A DNA stretch of 64,000 bases. It comes from CALHVX01 sp964640725. GTDB taxonomy: Bacteria > Pseudomonadota > Gammaproteobacteria > Pseudomonadales > Azotimanducaceae. Below, one piece after another: positions 35,078-43,984 of the stretch. The notes below the pieces were generated by a model. The model worked only from the letters and a program-made list of their open reading frames with translations, did no database searches and had not been told where the DNA came from. Where the stretch lies: NCBI GenBank assembly GCA_964640725.1, contig CAZXIJ010000002.1:179470-243469 (forward strand), in the 5' to 3' direction. The position numbers were made by a program, and so were the translations under genes. Position 1 is the first letter of the stretch, and each line of letters begins with the position of its first letter.

Positions 35078-35108
35078 GAAGCCCCTCCTGGTTGCGGCCC
35101 AATACGCC

Positions 35109-35489
35109 TCACGAAGAGCTATCGGCAGGCTGGGGGCGAGCTTTAGCCGCGGCGTTAGCCTCGGTGTCGACCCCAGCCGCCGGATTTCCGGGCGGTTGCA
35201 GCTGCGAGGCAATGATCTCCCGCAGCCCCAACCCACCGTTCTCGCTCAGGTGAATGGCCAGCTGGTGATCGAGCATCTCCTGGTGCATCTCAACTTCGCT
35301 GCTGCCGAGGTAGCTGCCTTCGCTCAGGGTTGCGGTCGCGTCGCGCATGGACTTCAGCATCCAATCCACAAAGATCGACTCGAACTGGGCTGCGGCGGAA
35401 TCGAGGTCGCGACTCGACGGCGGGCCCTGGGTCAGGGTGCGCACATCGGCATAGGAGACTGTGCTCAGGCTGGCAGGAAGCGCCGGCAT
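35109..35489 (-). CDS. flgJ: Rod-assembly protein FlgJ, rod-binding domain only
   Basis: A 126-residue FlgJ with only the N-terminal rod-cap domain: AAAQFESIFVDWMLKSMRDA is the conserved segment, followed by HQEMLDHQLAIHLSENGGLG. The C-terminal muramidase domain found in enteric and many pseudomonad FlgJ proteins is absent, so peptidoglycan must be opened by a separate enzyme not encoded here. The start shares one base with the flgI stop. The C-terminal 30 residues are polar and disordered. Confidence 0.92.
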   Translation of the reverse strand: MPALPASLSTVSYADVRTLTQGPPSSRDLDSAAAQFESIFVDWMLKSMRDATATLSEGSYLGSSEVEMHQEMLDHQLAIHLSENGGLGLREIIASQLQPPGNPAAGVDTEANAAAKARPQPADSSS

Positions 35490-36604
35490 CAGATGACCAC
35501 CAGTTCGCCGTGCAGCGCGCCGGCCTGCCGGAGGGCTTCCAGGATGGCCATGAGGTCCGCCGGCGCCGCGCCAACCTCATTGACCGCTGTGACGATGTCC
35601 TGCAGCGAGACACCCGGATCAAACAGGAACATGCGATTGTTCTCTTCGGTCACTTCGATGTCGGTTCGGGGCACCACCGCGGTCTGTCCCCCGGCCAAGG
35701 CGTTGGGCTGCGACACCTCCAGGTTTTCAGAGATCGTAACCGACAGGGAGCCATGGGTTACCGCCGCCGGAGACACCTGCACGTTCTGACCGATGACGAT
35801 CGTACCCGTACGGCTGTTAAGCACGATGCGAGCTGTCGCGGCGTCCGGCTCGACGCTGATGTTTTCCAGTACGGACAAAAACGCTGTTCGCTGTCCCGGA
35901 CGTAACGGTGCTCGGACCGCGATCGACGTGCCGTCCAGCGCTTCAGCGACCTGCGGGCCAAAGGCGTCATTGATCGCCTCGCTCACGCGCCGGGCCGTGG
36001 TGAAATCTGACCGATTCAAATTGAAGACAATGCGTTCGCTGCGCATAAAGCCGTCCGGCGCGGAGCGCTCGACCGTTGCGCCCTGCGGGATGCGGCCGAC
36101 ACTGGGCACGTTCAGGGTAATGGAAGAACCGTCCTGGCCTTCGGCGCCAAAGCCGCCGACCACCAGATTGCCCTGTGCGATGGCATACAGCTGCCCATCA
36201 AGGCCCTTCAGCGGCGTCACCAGCAGCGTGCCGCCCCGCAGGCTCTTGGAGTTGCCCACCGACGAGACGGTCACGTCCAGAGCCTGACCGGGTTTCGAAA
36301 ACGCCGGCAGGTCTGCGTGCACCGCTACCGCGGCAATGTTTGCCAGCTGGGGGTTCTGCCCAGGCGGCAACTGCACGCCAAATTCGCGCAGCATGTTGCG
36401 AAAGGTTTGCAGCGTGAACGGCGTCTGCGCCGTCTGGTCACCGGTCCCATCAAGCCCGACAACCAGCCCATAGCCCACCAGCTGGTTGCTGCGCACGCCG
36501 GCGACCGATGCGAGGTCTTTCAGGCGCTGCGCCTGAGCCCCGGAGGCAGCGGTCAGCGCGACGGCCAGAAGGATCCCGCTGCAGTGTCGCAAGCGCGCCT
36601 TCAC
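35489..36604 (-). CDS. flgI: Flagellar P-ring protein FlgI
   Basis: Periplasmic P-ring subunit, 371 residues, with a signal peptide ending near residue 26 (ALTAASGAQAQ). Family motifs are clear: RLKDLASVAGVRSNQLVGYG, LVVGLDGTGDQT, then FTLQTFRNMLREFGVQLPPG and the C-terminal LQDIVTAVNEVGAAPADLMA. Its ATG overlaps the flgH stop by four bases. FlgA, its chaperone, is at 44,691. Normal. Confidence 0.96.
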   Translation of the reverse strand: MKARLRHCSGILLAVALTAASGAQAQRLKDLASVAGVRSNQLVGYGLVVGLDGTGDQTAQTPFTLQTFRNMLREFGVQLPPGQNPQLANIAAVAVHADLPAFSKPGQALDVTVSSVGNSKSLRGGTLLVTPLKGLDGQLYAIAQGNLVVGGFGAEGQDGSSITLNVPSVGRIPQGATVERSAPDGFMRSERIVFNLNRSDFTTARRVSEAINDAFGPQVAEALDGTSIAVRAPLRPGQRTAFLSVLENISVEPDAATARIVLNSRTGTIVIGQNVQVSPAAVTHGSLSVTISENLEVSQPNALAGGQTAVVPRTDIEVTEENNRMFLFDPGVSLQDIVTAVNEVGAAPADLMAILEALRQAGALHGELVVI

Positions 36605-37293
36605 AGGGGAAACTTCGCGCTGATGAAGAAGCGAGACAGCCAGCCGGGAATGTTCGAGTCCGCCAGCGCACCGGTGCCGCTATAGGCGATTCGGGCGTCC
36701 GCCAGCCGGTTCGAGGACACGCTGTTGTCGTCATCGATGTCTTCCGGGCGCAACAGCCCACTGACCCGCAGGTACTCCTCTCCGCGATTCAGGTTCATCC
36801 ACTTCTCTCCGCGAATCTGCATCAGGCCATTGGGGTACACCGCCGCGATCACGGCCGTCAGCGTTCCGGTCAGGCTGTTGCTCTGGTCAGACTCGGCGTT
36901 GCCCGAGAAATCCGAATCGTTGTTGAACAGGTTAAGGTCCGTCGTGCCCGTACCCCGAATCAGGCTGCCGAGCAGCTTGGGGTTGGCGATCTGATTGCTC
37001 ACCCCCTTGCTCATCGTCGTTTCCGCTGATTTTTGCGAGCTGGTCCGCTCCTCCAGGCGGATGGTGACCACATCGCCCACCCCCAGGCCCCTGCGATCCA
37101 CGAACAGCGAGTCAAAGGAGCTGGCGCTGTAGATCGCGCCGGTCGTTGCCGGCACCGGCGCAGCAGAGACCGGCATCACGGGCTCGTAGCTGGGCTCCGG
37201 GCGCAGCGGCGGCGCCTGGACCACGCAGCCCGAAAGCACAAGCAGCGCCACTAGGCTGACGCCACCGAACGGAATTGACCGATGCATGCCCAT
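36601..37293 (-). CDS. flgH: Flagellar L-ring lipoprotein FlgH
   Basis: Outer-membrane L-ring subunit, 230 residues. The lipobox LVLSGC places the lipidated cysteine at residue 23. Motifs SLFVDRRGLGVGDVVTIRLE and PNGLMQIRGEKWMNLNRGEE are typical. The start shares one base with the flgG stop. Normal. Confidence 0.96.
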   Translation of the reverse strand: MGMHRSIPFGGVSLVALLVLSGCVVQAPPLRPEPSYEPVMPVSAAPVPATTGAIYSASSFDSLFVDRRGLGVGDVVTIRLEERTSSQKSAETTMSKGVSNQIANPKLLGSLIRGTGTTDLNLFNNDSDFSGNAESDQSNSLTGTLTAVIAAVYPNGLMQIRGEKWMNLNRGEEYLRVSGLLRPEDIDDDNSVSSNRLADARIAYSGTGALADSNIPGWLSRFFISAKFPL

Positions 37294-38078
37294 CAGATGT
37301 TCTGCGTCACATACTGCAGCATCTGGTCTGCAGTCGAGACCACCCTGGAGTTAATTTCGTAGGCTCTTTGGGTTGCCACCATATTGACCAGTTCTTCCAC
37401 CACATTGACATTCGACTGCTCAAGCGCCCCTTGAATGATCTGCCCCAATCCGCCCTGGCCGGCGGTGCCCTGGGTCGGAGCGCCGCTGGACGCTGTCTCC
37501 CGGTAAAGGTTGCCGCCGGCAGCTTCGAGGCCCGCAGGATTGATGAAATCGACCAGCGCAATCGTCCCCGCCTGCGTCGTGGCCGCGTTGCCGGCCTGGG
37601 ATACGGTGACGGTACCGTCAACGCCGATAGTGACCGTATTGGTCTCTGCGGGAATGGTGATGGACGGTTCAAGTTCGTAGCCGTCGGAATTCACCAGGTT
37701 GCCGTTCTCGTTCAGGTGAAACGCGCCGTTGCGGGTATAGCCCACGCCGCCGTCCGGCAGCGTGATCTGAAAGAAGCCCCGGCCTTCGATCGCCACATCC
37801 ATCGTCTGTTCGGTCGTTTGCAGCGTGCCCACGCTGAATTCCTTTTGCGTATCCACGATACGCACGCCAAGGCCGAGCTGGGTGCCTGTCGGCAGCTGGC
37901 TGACCTGTGAGGTCAGGGCCCCAGGCTGCTGCCGGATCTGGTACATCAGGTCTTCAAAGTTGGCCCGGTCACGCTTGAAACCGACCGTCGACACGTTCGC
38001 CAGATTGTTGGAGATCGTCCGCAGCGCAACGTCCTGCGCGCTGAGGCCCGTTTTGCTGATGTAGAGCGCTGAATTCAT
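37293..38078 (-). CDS. flgG: Flagellar distal rod protein FlgG
   Basis: Distal rod subunit of 261 residues, standard size. N-terminus LYISKTGLSAQDVALRTISN, then NLANVSTVGFKRDRANFEDL; the C-terminus EQSNVNVVEELVNMVATQRA is the FlgG signature. The gene lies 35 nt after flgF. Normal. Confidence 0.96.
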   Translation of the reverse strand: MNSALYISKTGLSAQDVALRTISNNLANVSTVGFKRDRANFEDLMYQIRQQPGALTSQVSQLPTGTQLGLGVRIVDTQKEFSVGTLQTTEQTMDVAIEGRGFFQITLPDGGVGYTRNGAFHLNENGNLVNSDGYELEPSITIPAETNTVTIGVDGTVTVSQAGNAATTQAGTIALVDFINPAGLEAAGGNLYRETASSGAPTQGTAGQGGLGQIIQGALEQSNVNVVEELVNMVATQRAYEINSRVVSTADQMLQYVTQNI

Positions 38079-38113
38079 AGTCTGTTCCTGTTTGCCGTGC
38101 GACGCGTCCGGTG

Positions 38114-38854
38114 CTAGCTGATGCGGACCAGCTGGCTGGAGGCCTCGTCGTTCTCTTCAACCTTTTGCATCATTCGCACCTCCAGCTCGAACTGACGCGC
38201 GATCGCGAGAATGTCGGTCAGCTCGCTGACGGCGTTGACGTTACTGCTCTCCAGGGATCCGCCAGCTACCATCACAGTCTCGTCCGCCTCAAGATTCTGT
38301 CCGTCCCGCGCCTGAAAGATGCCCGGCGCCGCTTTGGCCAGCGCTTCTGGGGGGGCACTCACCAGTTTCAGCTGATCGACCTGCACCAGCGATTCGGGCC
38401 CCTGCCCCTCCGGGCGGATCGTGATGCCGCCATCCTCGCCAACGAACAGGTTCACCAGCGGCGGCACTGCCACGGGGCCGCCGCTGCCCAGCACCGGCAA
38501 TCCTTCCGGAGACAGCAACCGTCCGGCTGAGTCGATCTGCAGGGCGCCAGCGCGGGTATAGCCCTCGCTGCCGTCGGGCATCTGCACGGCCAGCAGGCCA
38601 TTGCCCTTGATCGCCACGTCCAGGTTTCGTCCCGTTTCGCGCATCACGCCGCTGCCAAAGTCGAACCCGGTACCCTCGCTGAGCGCAAAGGTGCGCACGG
38701 CGTGGCCATCGCCGCGAATAGCGCGGTCCATCGTCTGCGCGAACTCCCGGCGAAAACCATCGGTGCTGACGTTGGCCAGGTTGTTGGCATGAACGGCCTG
38801 AGCCCGCTCCAGGTGAGCTGCCCCGTTCGATGCCAGATACAGCATGCGATCCAC
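38114..38854 (-). CDS. flgF: Flagellar proximal rod protein FlgF
   Basis: Proximal rod subunit of 246 residues. It begins MDRMLYLASNGAAHLERAQA with NNLANVSTDGFRREFAQTMD, and ends with LESSNVNAVSELTDILAIAR. It starts 11 nt after the giant flgE. Normal length, so the expansion in flgE does not affect the rod genes. Confidence 0.95.
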   Translation of the reverse strand: MDRMLYLASNGAAHLERAQAVHANNLANVSTDGFRREFAQTMDRAIRGDGHAVRTFALSEGTGFDFGSGVMRETGRNLDVAIKGNGLLAVQMPDGSEGYTRAGALQIDSAGRLLSPEGLPVLGSGGPVAVPPLVNLFVGEDGGITIRPEGQGPESLVQVDQLKLVSAPPEALAKAAPGIFQARDGQNLEADETVMVAGGSLESSNVNAVSELTDILAIARQFELEVRMMQKVEENDEASSQLVRIS

Positions 38855-38865
38855 AGGATGATCCT

Positions 38866-41800
38866 TTAGATGTTGATAATCGTCTGGGTAATCTCGTCGG
38901 AGGTCGAAATCGTCCGGGCGTTGGCCTGGAAATTTCGCTGCGCAATGATGAGCTGTACAAGCTGCTCCGACAGCTCAACGTTTGAGTCCTCCAGCGCGCC
39001 AGAGGTAATCACGCCCAGCGAACCGCTGCCAGGCGCCGCGATGACTGGCTCACCGGATTCGTTGGTCTCAACCCAGGCGGTATCGCCGACCGCAGCCATG
39101 CCCTGAACATTCGAGAAGTCGGCAATCGCGATCTGGCCCAGAATCTGGTTCTGGCCGTTGGTAAACCGCGCCGAGATGATCCCTTCGTCGTCAATATTGA
39201 GGCCAGACACCTCGCCGGTGGTGTAGCCGTCCTGGTTCAGTTCGGACACGGCAAACTCGCTGCCGTACTGGGTCGAATCGCCCAGGCGAATTTCGAAGTT
39301 CGAGCTGGTGGCTGGCTCAGCGACCGGCAGCGAGCCGCCGGCCAGAGCGTTCAAGGGCCCCTCGGCGCCGTTGGGCTCGCCGTCATCGTTCAGCGGCGTC
39401 CAGTTCGAGATCAGGATCGGCTCTGTACCGGCCTGATTGATGGAGCCGTCTTCGTTGAACAGCACGCTGAAGGCAGCCCGGGTGGCTTCGGTGTTCTGGG
39501 GCGGAGGCAGGTTCGGATCGGGGTCGCCAACGTCCTGGCCATCGATCAGCACGTAGGAGGTCCAGCGATTCGGCTGAGCCCCCGGCTGCGTATCGTCGAA
39601 GCGGTCTTTGACAAAGTACAGGGAGGCGACGTGCGGGTTGCCGAGGCTATCGAAGATCGTGAGCGACGTCGCCGCGTTGTAGGTGTCCTGGTTCGTCGGG
39701 TCAAAGGTGTTGAGCTCGAACTCATCGAAAGCATCTTCGTTGATCAGGCCAAACACATTCGTGGCCGACGGGATCGCGTTGGCCAGGGTAATGCCTTCAT
39801 CCAGCGTGATTTCGACCGTGCCGCCCACAGCAGCTGCGGGGTTGCTGCCCTGACTCAGGGTCACCGGACTGCCCTGGGTGCCTTCGACGGACAGGCTGTC
39901 CGCGATATCGCCGCCCGTAATGGCAAAGACGACATCGTTGCCGACTGCATCAGTCACCACCAGATCACCGAGCGTATCAATGCTCGCAGTCACCGTTCCG
40001 AGGCCCGGCAAGCCGCTGTTGATATTGTCTGACAGCTCGGCGAGGGTTCCGCCCGTCAGGGCGACGCCGTTCAAGGCCAGCCCGAGCTGGCCGCTGCGGT
40101 TGTCGAAATCAGCCGCCGGTAACCTTGCGATAGTGCTGGCCGTAGCGGACACCCCGGCGACGTTGGTGCTGCCCAGCAGAGCGGCGATCTGAGCGGCACT
40201 CTGAGCCGGCGGGATGGTAATGGCCTGGGTCGTGCCATCCGGATACACCACATCCACGTTCTGCTCGGCGTAACCGTTGTTGACCGACGAGATTCCTGGC
40301 TGCGAGAAACCAGTGGCAAGGTTCAGCGTCGCCGACAGGTCCGCCTCGGATACTCCGTTGTTCGAAGCGTTCAGATTAGAGATCGTGATCGAGCTGTTTT
40401 CGCCGTCCGTCGTGCTGAAGAACTGCAGCCGCCCGGCAGCGTCGGGATCTTCCCGCACATCAACGGACAGCCCGCTGGTCAGCAGATCGTTGCGGATATC
40501 CAGGATCAGATCGTCCACGTTCTGAATATTGGAATTGAGAGTTACCGTAGCCGTACCGTTGTTGCCGGTACTGCCTGCCACAGAGATATCAAAGCTGGCT
40601 TCGGTCACCAGCCCGACATTGCCCGTGGTCGCGCTACCGCCAAAGGGATTGGGGTTGGTGTTGCTGGAGCCACCATTGCCTGCACTACCCAGGGATATAC
40701 CGCCCAGCGCGTTCTGCACGTTGGTCGCCGTGACCCCGATGCCGAAGCTGGCATTGTCGTTGGGATCGATCAGAATCGTCGAGGCTTCACCGCTGTTCAG
40801 GGCAAAAAACTGCAGCCGGCCGACGCTGTTTGGATCTTCTCGAACGCCGATCCCGATGCCCGTCGCCGCCAGGTCGTCAGCGACATCGTTGATCAGGTCC
40901 TGCAACGTCGTGATGTTGTCGTCCAGGGTGACCAGGACTGTCTGGTTTTCTCCCGGCGTTGTCGATCCCGTCAATGACACCTGAAAAGAGGCGTTGGTGT
41001 TGTTGCCCGAGTTGTCGGAGCTGCCCTGGGCGATGCCACCGAGCAATGCGGTGATATCAGAAGCGTTGGCCTGGACATCGCCGGCAACGCCGCTGAGCTG
41101 GAAGTTGTCGACCACGACCGTCGAAGTCTCGCCGGAGATCGTCGCGGCGAACTGAATCCGTCCGGGGTTGTTCGGGTCTTCCTGGGCGATGACGTCAATG
41201 CCACCGCCGGGCACGGCATTGAGCTGAGTGTTGATGTCGTTGATGAGCGCAGAGATATCGCCGTTGGTGTAGCTCTGATCCAACGCGATCGTTGCGGTGG
41301 CGTTGCCGCCCAAGCCGGAGCCGCCGCTCAACGACACATCAAAGCTGGACTGAGTCAGAGACCCGGTCACACCGATCGCGCCGGCCCCCGGAGCGCCGTT
41401 GCTGGAGCCGTCCGATAGTCGCAGCACGCCCGCGATGTTGCTGACATCAACGCCCGCGTCCGTCGTCTGGAAATTATCGACGGTGATGCTCGACGCAACG
41501 CCATCGTCGGTGGAGACGAACTGCAGCCGCCCCGTGTTGTCCGGGTCTTCCCGCACGGTAGCGGCAATACCGGAACTCGTGAGCTGGTCATTGATATCCG
41601 CGATGAGCGCCGGCAGGCTGTTGATATTCGAGGTCAGCTGAATCGAGGCCGTGCCATCGCCGGAAGATCCGGCCGTGGTCACGTCAAAGGACGTCCTGAT
41701 GCTCTGGCTGCCGTCGGCGACGTTCGACAGAGTCGCCTGAACATCGGTCACCGCCGCAGCTCCGCTGGCCGTGTAGTTGTCGACGGTAATCGTCGACGCC

Positions 41801-42855
41801 TGGCCCGGGGTCGAAGCGAAGAACTGCACCCGGGAGGTATCCGCCGGATCAGCGCGCACCTGTACCCCGATCCCTGCCAGCTGCGGGTTCACAGCCGCTA
41901 CGAAATCGGCTACAGAGGCGATATTGCTGTTGAGGGCAACGGTAACCGAGCCGTCATTGCCGGACCCAGCGATCTCGACATCAAAAGAGGCAGAGTTAGC
42001 GCCGCTGTAGTCAAAGGCCACGCTGCTGGCGTTGCCGCTCACCGCCGAGGGCTTGTCAGAGAAGTTAAAAACGCCGGGAACGCCCGATCCGGAAATCGAA
42101 CTCGGGGTGTTCAGCGAAAAGTCAAACCCGGTTGTGGTGCCGGTTGCAGAGACCGCAGACGGGTTGTTCACCCCAAAGTTGAAGGGCGCAATCGTCGTTC
42201 CAGCTGTGATGTTGGATTCAGTGTTCTGGCTGTAGTCAAAGGGCGTTGGCGCGCCGCCGGTCTCGAGCACCGTTGGTGTGCCTTCAGGCAAGCCCGCACG
42301 GGCCACCCCGACGGAGGCGCCGTCGGCGGTCAGCGACGAGCCCAGCTCCGACAGGACCTTCGAGCGCGCGTCCAGGTTGACGTTGGCTTCTACCAGCGAG
42401 GTACGCCGGGGCGCGATGTTGTTGGTCTCGATCTGCATATCGCCCAGAATGCCGCTCAGCGCGCCAGACTCGTTGGCGGTGAAGCCCTGCACCAGGGAAC
42501 CGTTATTGCTGACGATAAAGCCCTCGTCATCGACGCCAAACGCGCCAGCGCGGGTATAGGAACGTGCGCCGTTGTCGCTGAGCACGAAAAAGCCATTGCC
42601 GTCGATCGCCAGGTCCAGGCTGTTGTTGGTAAAGGAGATCGTGCCCTGATCGAACTGCTGGGAAATGTTCGCCAGCTTCACGCCGCTGCCCGTTTGGTTG
42701 CCACCAGCACCGAGCAGGCTCGACGCATAGACGTCCGCAAACTCGGCCCTGGACGCTTTGAATCCCACCGTCGATGAGTTCGCGATGTTGTTGCCGGTGA
42801 TGCGCAGATCGCTCGATGCTGCGTTCAGGCCGCTGAGGGCAATGTTAAAAGCCAT
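38866..42855 (-). CDS. flgE: Giant flagellar hook protein FlgE with repeat modules
   Basis: Hook subunit of 1,329 residues, about three times the usual 400-460. The ends are ordinary: MAFNIALSGLNAASSDLRIT with NNIANSSTVGFKASRAEFAD, and LEDSNVELSEQLVQLIIAQR with FQANARTISTSDEITQTIIN. FlgE-type core also appears at about 80-165 and 1,045-1,290 (FDEFELNTFDPTNQDTYNAA, SLTIFDSLGNPHVASLYFVK). In between lie a 19-residue repeat tract (206-284), five tandem modules (289-858) and a hook-IN-like segment (860-1,040). The reading frame is unbroken for 3,990 bases. flgD is 30 nt upstream and flgF 11 nt downstream. The inserted part should project from the hook surface and form an extra outer layer. Confidence 0.95.
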   Translation of the reverse strand: MAFNIALSGLNAASSDLRITGNNIANSSTVGFKASRAEFADVYASSLLGAGGNQTGSGVKLANISQQFDQGTISFTNNSLDLAIDGNGFFVLSDNGARSYTRAGAFGVDDEGFIVSNNGSLVQGFTANESGALSGILGDMQIETNNIAPRRTSLVEANVNLDARSKVLSELGSSLTADGASVGVARAGLPEGTPTVLETGGAPTPFDYSQNTESNITAGTTIAPFNFGVNNPSAVSATGTTTGFDFSLNTPSSISGSGVPGVFNFSDKPSAVSGNASSVAFDYSGANSASFDVEIAGSGNDGSVTVALNSNIASVADFVAAVNPQLAGIGVQVRADPADTSRVQFFASTPGQASTITVDNYTASGAAAVTDVQATLSNVADGSQSIRTSFDVTTAGSSGDGTASIQLTSNINSLPALIADINDQLTSSGIAATVREDPDNTGRLQFVSTDDGVASSITVDNFQTTDAGVDVSNIAGVLRLSDGSSNGAPGAGAIGVTGSLTQSSFDVSLSGGSGLGGNATATIALDQSYTNGDISALINDINTQLNAVPGGGIDVIAQEDPNNPGRIQFAATISGETSTVVVDNFQLSGVAGDVQANASDITALLGGIAQGSSDNSGNNTNASFQVSLTGSTTPGENQTVLVTLDDNITTLQDLINDVADDLAATGIGIGVREDPNSVGRLQFFALNSGEASTILIDPNDNASFGIGVTATNVQNALGGISLGSAGNGGSSNTNPNPFGGSATTGNVGLVTEASFDISVAGSTGNNGTATVTLNSNIQNVDDLILDIRNDLLTSGLSVDVREDPDAAGRLQFFSTTDGENSSITISNLNASNNGVSEADLSATLNLATGFSQPGISSVNNGYAEQNVDVVYPDGTTQAITIPPAQSAAQIAALLGSTNVAGVSATASTIARLPAADFDNRSGQLGLALNGVALTGGTLAELSDNINSGLPGLGTVTASIDTLGDLVVTDAVGNDVVFAITGGDIADSLSVEGTQGSPVTLSQGSNPAAAVGGTVEITLDEGITLANAIPSATNVFGLINEDAFDEFELNTFDPTNQDTYNAATSLTIFDSLGNPHVASLYFVKDRFDDTQPGAQPNRWTSYVLIDGQDVGDPDPNLPPPQNTEATRAAFSVLFNEDGSINQAGTEPILISNWTPLNDDGEPNGAEGPLNALAGGSLPVAEPATSSNFEIRLGDSTQYGSEFAVSELNQDGYTTGEVSGLNIDDEGIISARFTNGQNQILGQIAIADFSNVQGMAAVGDTAWVETNESGEPVIAAPGSGSLGVITSGALEDSNVELSEQLVQLIIAQRNFQANARTISTSDEITQTIINI
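40282..41991 (-). repeat. Five tandem ~100-130-residue modules in FlgE
   Basis: Modules at residues 289-386, 388-502, 503-621, 622-751 and 753-858. Each contains SFDVxxAGS, a strand TVxLxSNI, a helix LxxDINxQLxxxGI, the box VREDPDNxGRLQFxS (variants RADPADTSRVQF, AQEDPNNPGRIQF) and SSITVDN. The order is constant and the box is nearly invariant, so they derive from one ancestral domain, similar in style to flagellin hook IN motifs. Confidence 0.88.
42004..42240 (-). repeat. 19-residue (57-bp) tandem repeat tract in FlgE
   Basis: From residue 206 the pattern F(D/N)(F/Y)S-x-N-x-PS-x-(I/V)S-x-x-G recurs: FDYSQNTESNITAGTTIAP, FNFGVNNPSAVSATGTTTG, FDFSLNTPSSISGSGVPGV, then an 18-residue FNFSDKPSAVSGNASSVA and a partial FDYSG. 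The strict period suggests a solenoid or beta-stack. Confidence 0.8.
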
Positions 42856-42885
42856 GGATAGTCCTTGATGACTGCTTGGAGAGCG

Positions 42886-43542
42886 TTACTGAATAGATTG
42901 AATTTCGGTCGTCGAGACGCTGGCGCCGCCGAGCAGCGTCGCTGTGACCTGCCCTGCCCCCAGAGAGACGGAGGTCACACGGTTGGGCAAGCTGGTGGCG
43001 AAGGCGCGGCCATCGCCACCCAGGTCGCTGTAGGCCCGGACCTGGTACAAGCCAGCGGGTAGCGGCTCGCCGGCGGCATTGCGACCATCCCAGCCAAAGC
43101 GAGCCTGGCCCGGTTGCTGGGACCCGAGTTCCAGCCGGGCAGCAAGAGCGCCGCTGCTGTCGCTGATGTCGACGATCAGGTCGGAGCTGCCCGCAGGAAG
43201 GTCCACGAAACCGTTCATGCCGGCATCCGTCATCAGGCCCTGGTCGCTGGACACGATAACGTCCCGACCCACCAGCGACGCAGACTGCAGGGTCAGGCTG
43301 GCCTGCATAGCGGCCGCCATGCTTTCCACCCCGCTGTTCAGGTTCTCGATGCCCTCAACAGTGGAAAACTGCGCGAGCTGGGCGATAAAGTCTTCGTTCT
43401 TGGCGGGATCCAGGGGATCCTGGTTTTCCAGCTGGGCGATCATGAGCTCAAGGAACTGGGTCTTGCCCAGCTCTTCGTTATCGCCGCGATCATCCGCCGG
43501 TTGGGTCAGCGCTTCAAAACTGCGCAGGCCTTCAATTTCCAT
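42886..43542 (-). CDS. flgD: Hook cap protein FlgD
   Basis: Scaffold for hook assembly, 218 residues. The N-terminal export/cap region reads GKTQFLELMIAQLENQDPLD and FIAQLAQFSTVEGIENLNSG; the C-terminal part has the FlgD Ig-like pattern FGWDGRNAAGEPLPAGLYQV. Normal size although its client FlgE is huge. It starts 12 nt after the flgC stop. Confidence 0.95.
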   Translation of the reverse strand: MEIEGLRSFEALTQPADDRGDNEELGKTQFLELMIAQLENQDPLDPAKNEDFIAQLAQFSTVEGIENLNSGVESMAAAMQASLTLQSASLVGRDVIVSSDQGLMTDAGMNGFVDLPAGSSDLIVDISDSSGALAARLELGSQQPGQARFGWDGRNAAGEPLPAGLYQVRAYSDLGGDGRAFATSLPNRVTSVSLGAGQVTATLLGGASVSTTEIQSIQ

Positions 43543-43554
43543 AGATCAATCTCT

Positions 43555-43980
43555 CTACTGGCCGAGGGTAAGCAGGCGCTCAGCGAGCGTCCGAGCGGTG
43601 TTCATGACCTCGACGTTCAGCTGGAACGACCGGCTGGCGGAGATCATGTTGGCCATTTCGCTGACCGCCGATACGTTCGGATAGGCGACATAGCCGCGCT
43701 CATCCGCAAAGGGATGATCCGGTTCGTATCGATGGTCCAGCGGCGCATCGCTCTCGACCACGCCGCGCACCCGCACCGGGTTGGCGGCCAGCTCGTTCGG
43801 GCCGGCGTCCATCGCGTTGTTGAGCGCGGCCGCAAATACCGGGTGGCGCGCCCGATAGGTGCTGGCCGGGTCTTCGCTGACGCTCTCGGCATTGGCCAGG
43901 TTGCTGGCGGTGGTGTTCAGCCGAACCCGCTGTGCGGCCATGGCGCTGCCCGCCGTATCGAAAATATCCAGCATCGACAT
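43555..43980 (-). CDS. flgC: Flagellar proximal rod protein FlgC
   Basis: Rod subunit of 141 residues. It begins MSMLDIFDTAGSAMAAQRVR with NTTASNLANAES, and ends FQLNVEVMNTARTLAERLLT. It lies 4 nt after flgB. Normal. Confidence 0.95.
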   Translation of the reverse strand: MSMLDIFDTAGSAMAAQRVRLNTTASNLANAESVSEDPASTYRARHPVFAAALNNAMDAGPNELAANPVRVRGVVESDAPLDHRYEPDHPFADERGYVAYPNVSAVSEMANMISASRSFQLNVEVMNTARTLAERLLTLGQ

Positions 43981-43984
43981 GGCG

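Noticed and set aside
32108..35236. Longer flgK start at 35,236
   Set aside because: The extra 53 residues overlap flgJ; GTG 35,077 has AGGAGGGG and yields the conserved FlgK N-terminus.
40282..42240. Repetitive DNA considered as a CRISPR or satellite array
   Set aside because: Repeats are in frame, diverged at DNA level and encode conserved protein modules of FlgE.
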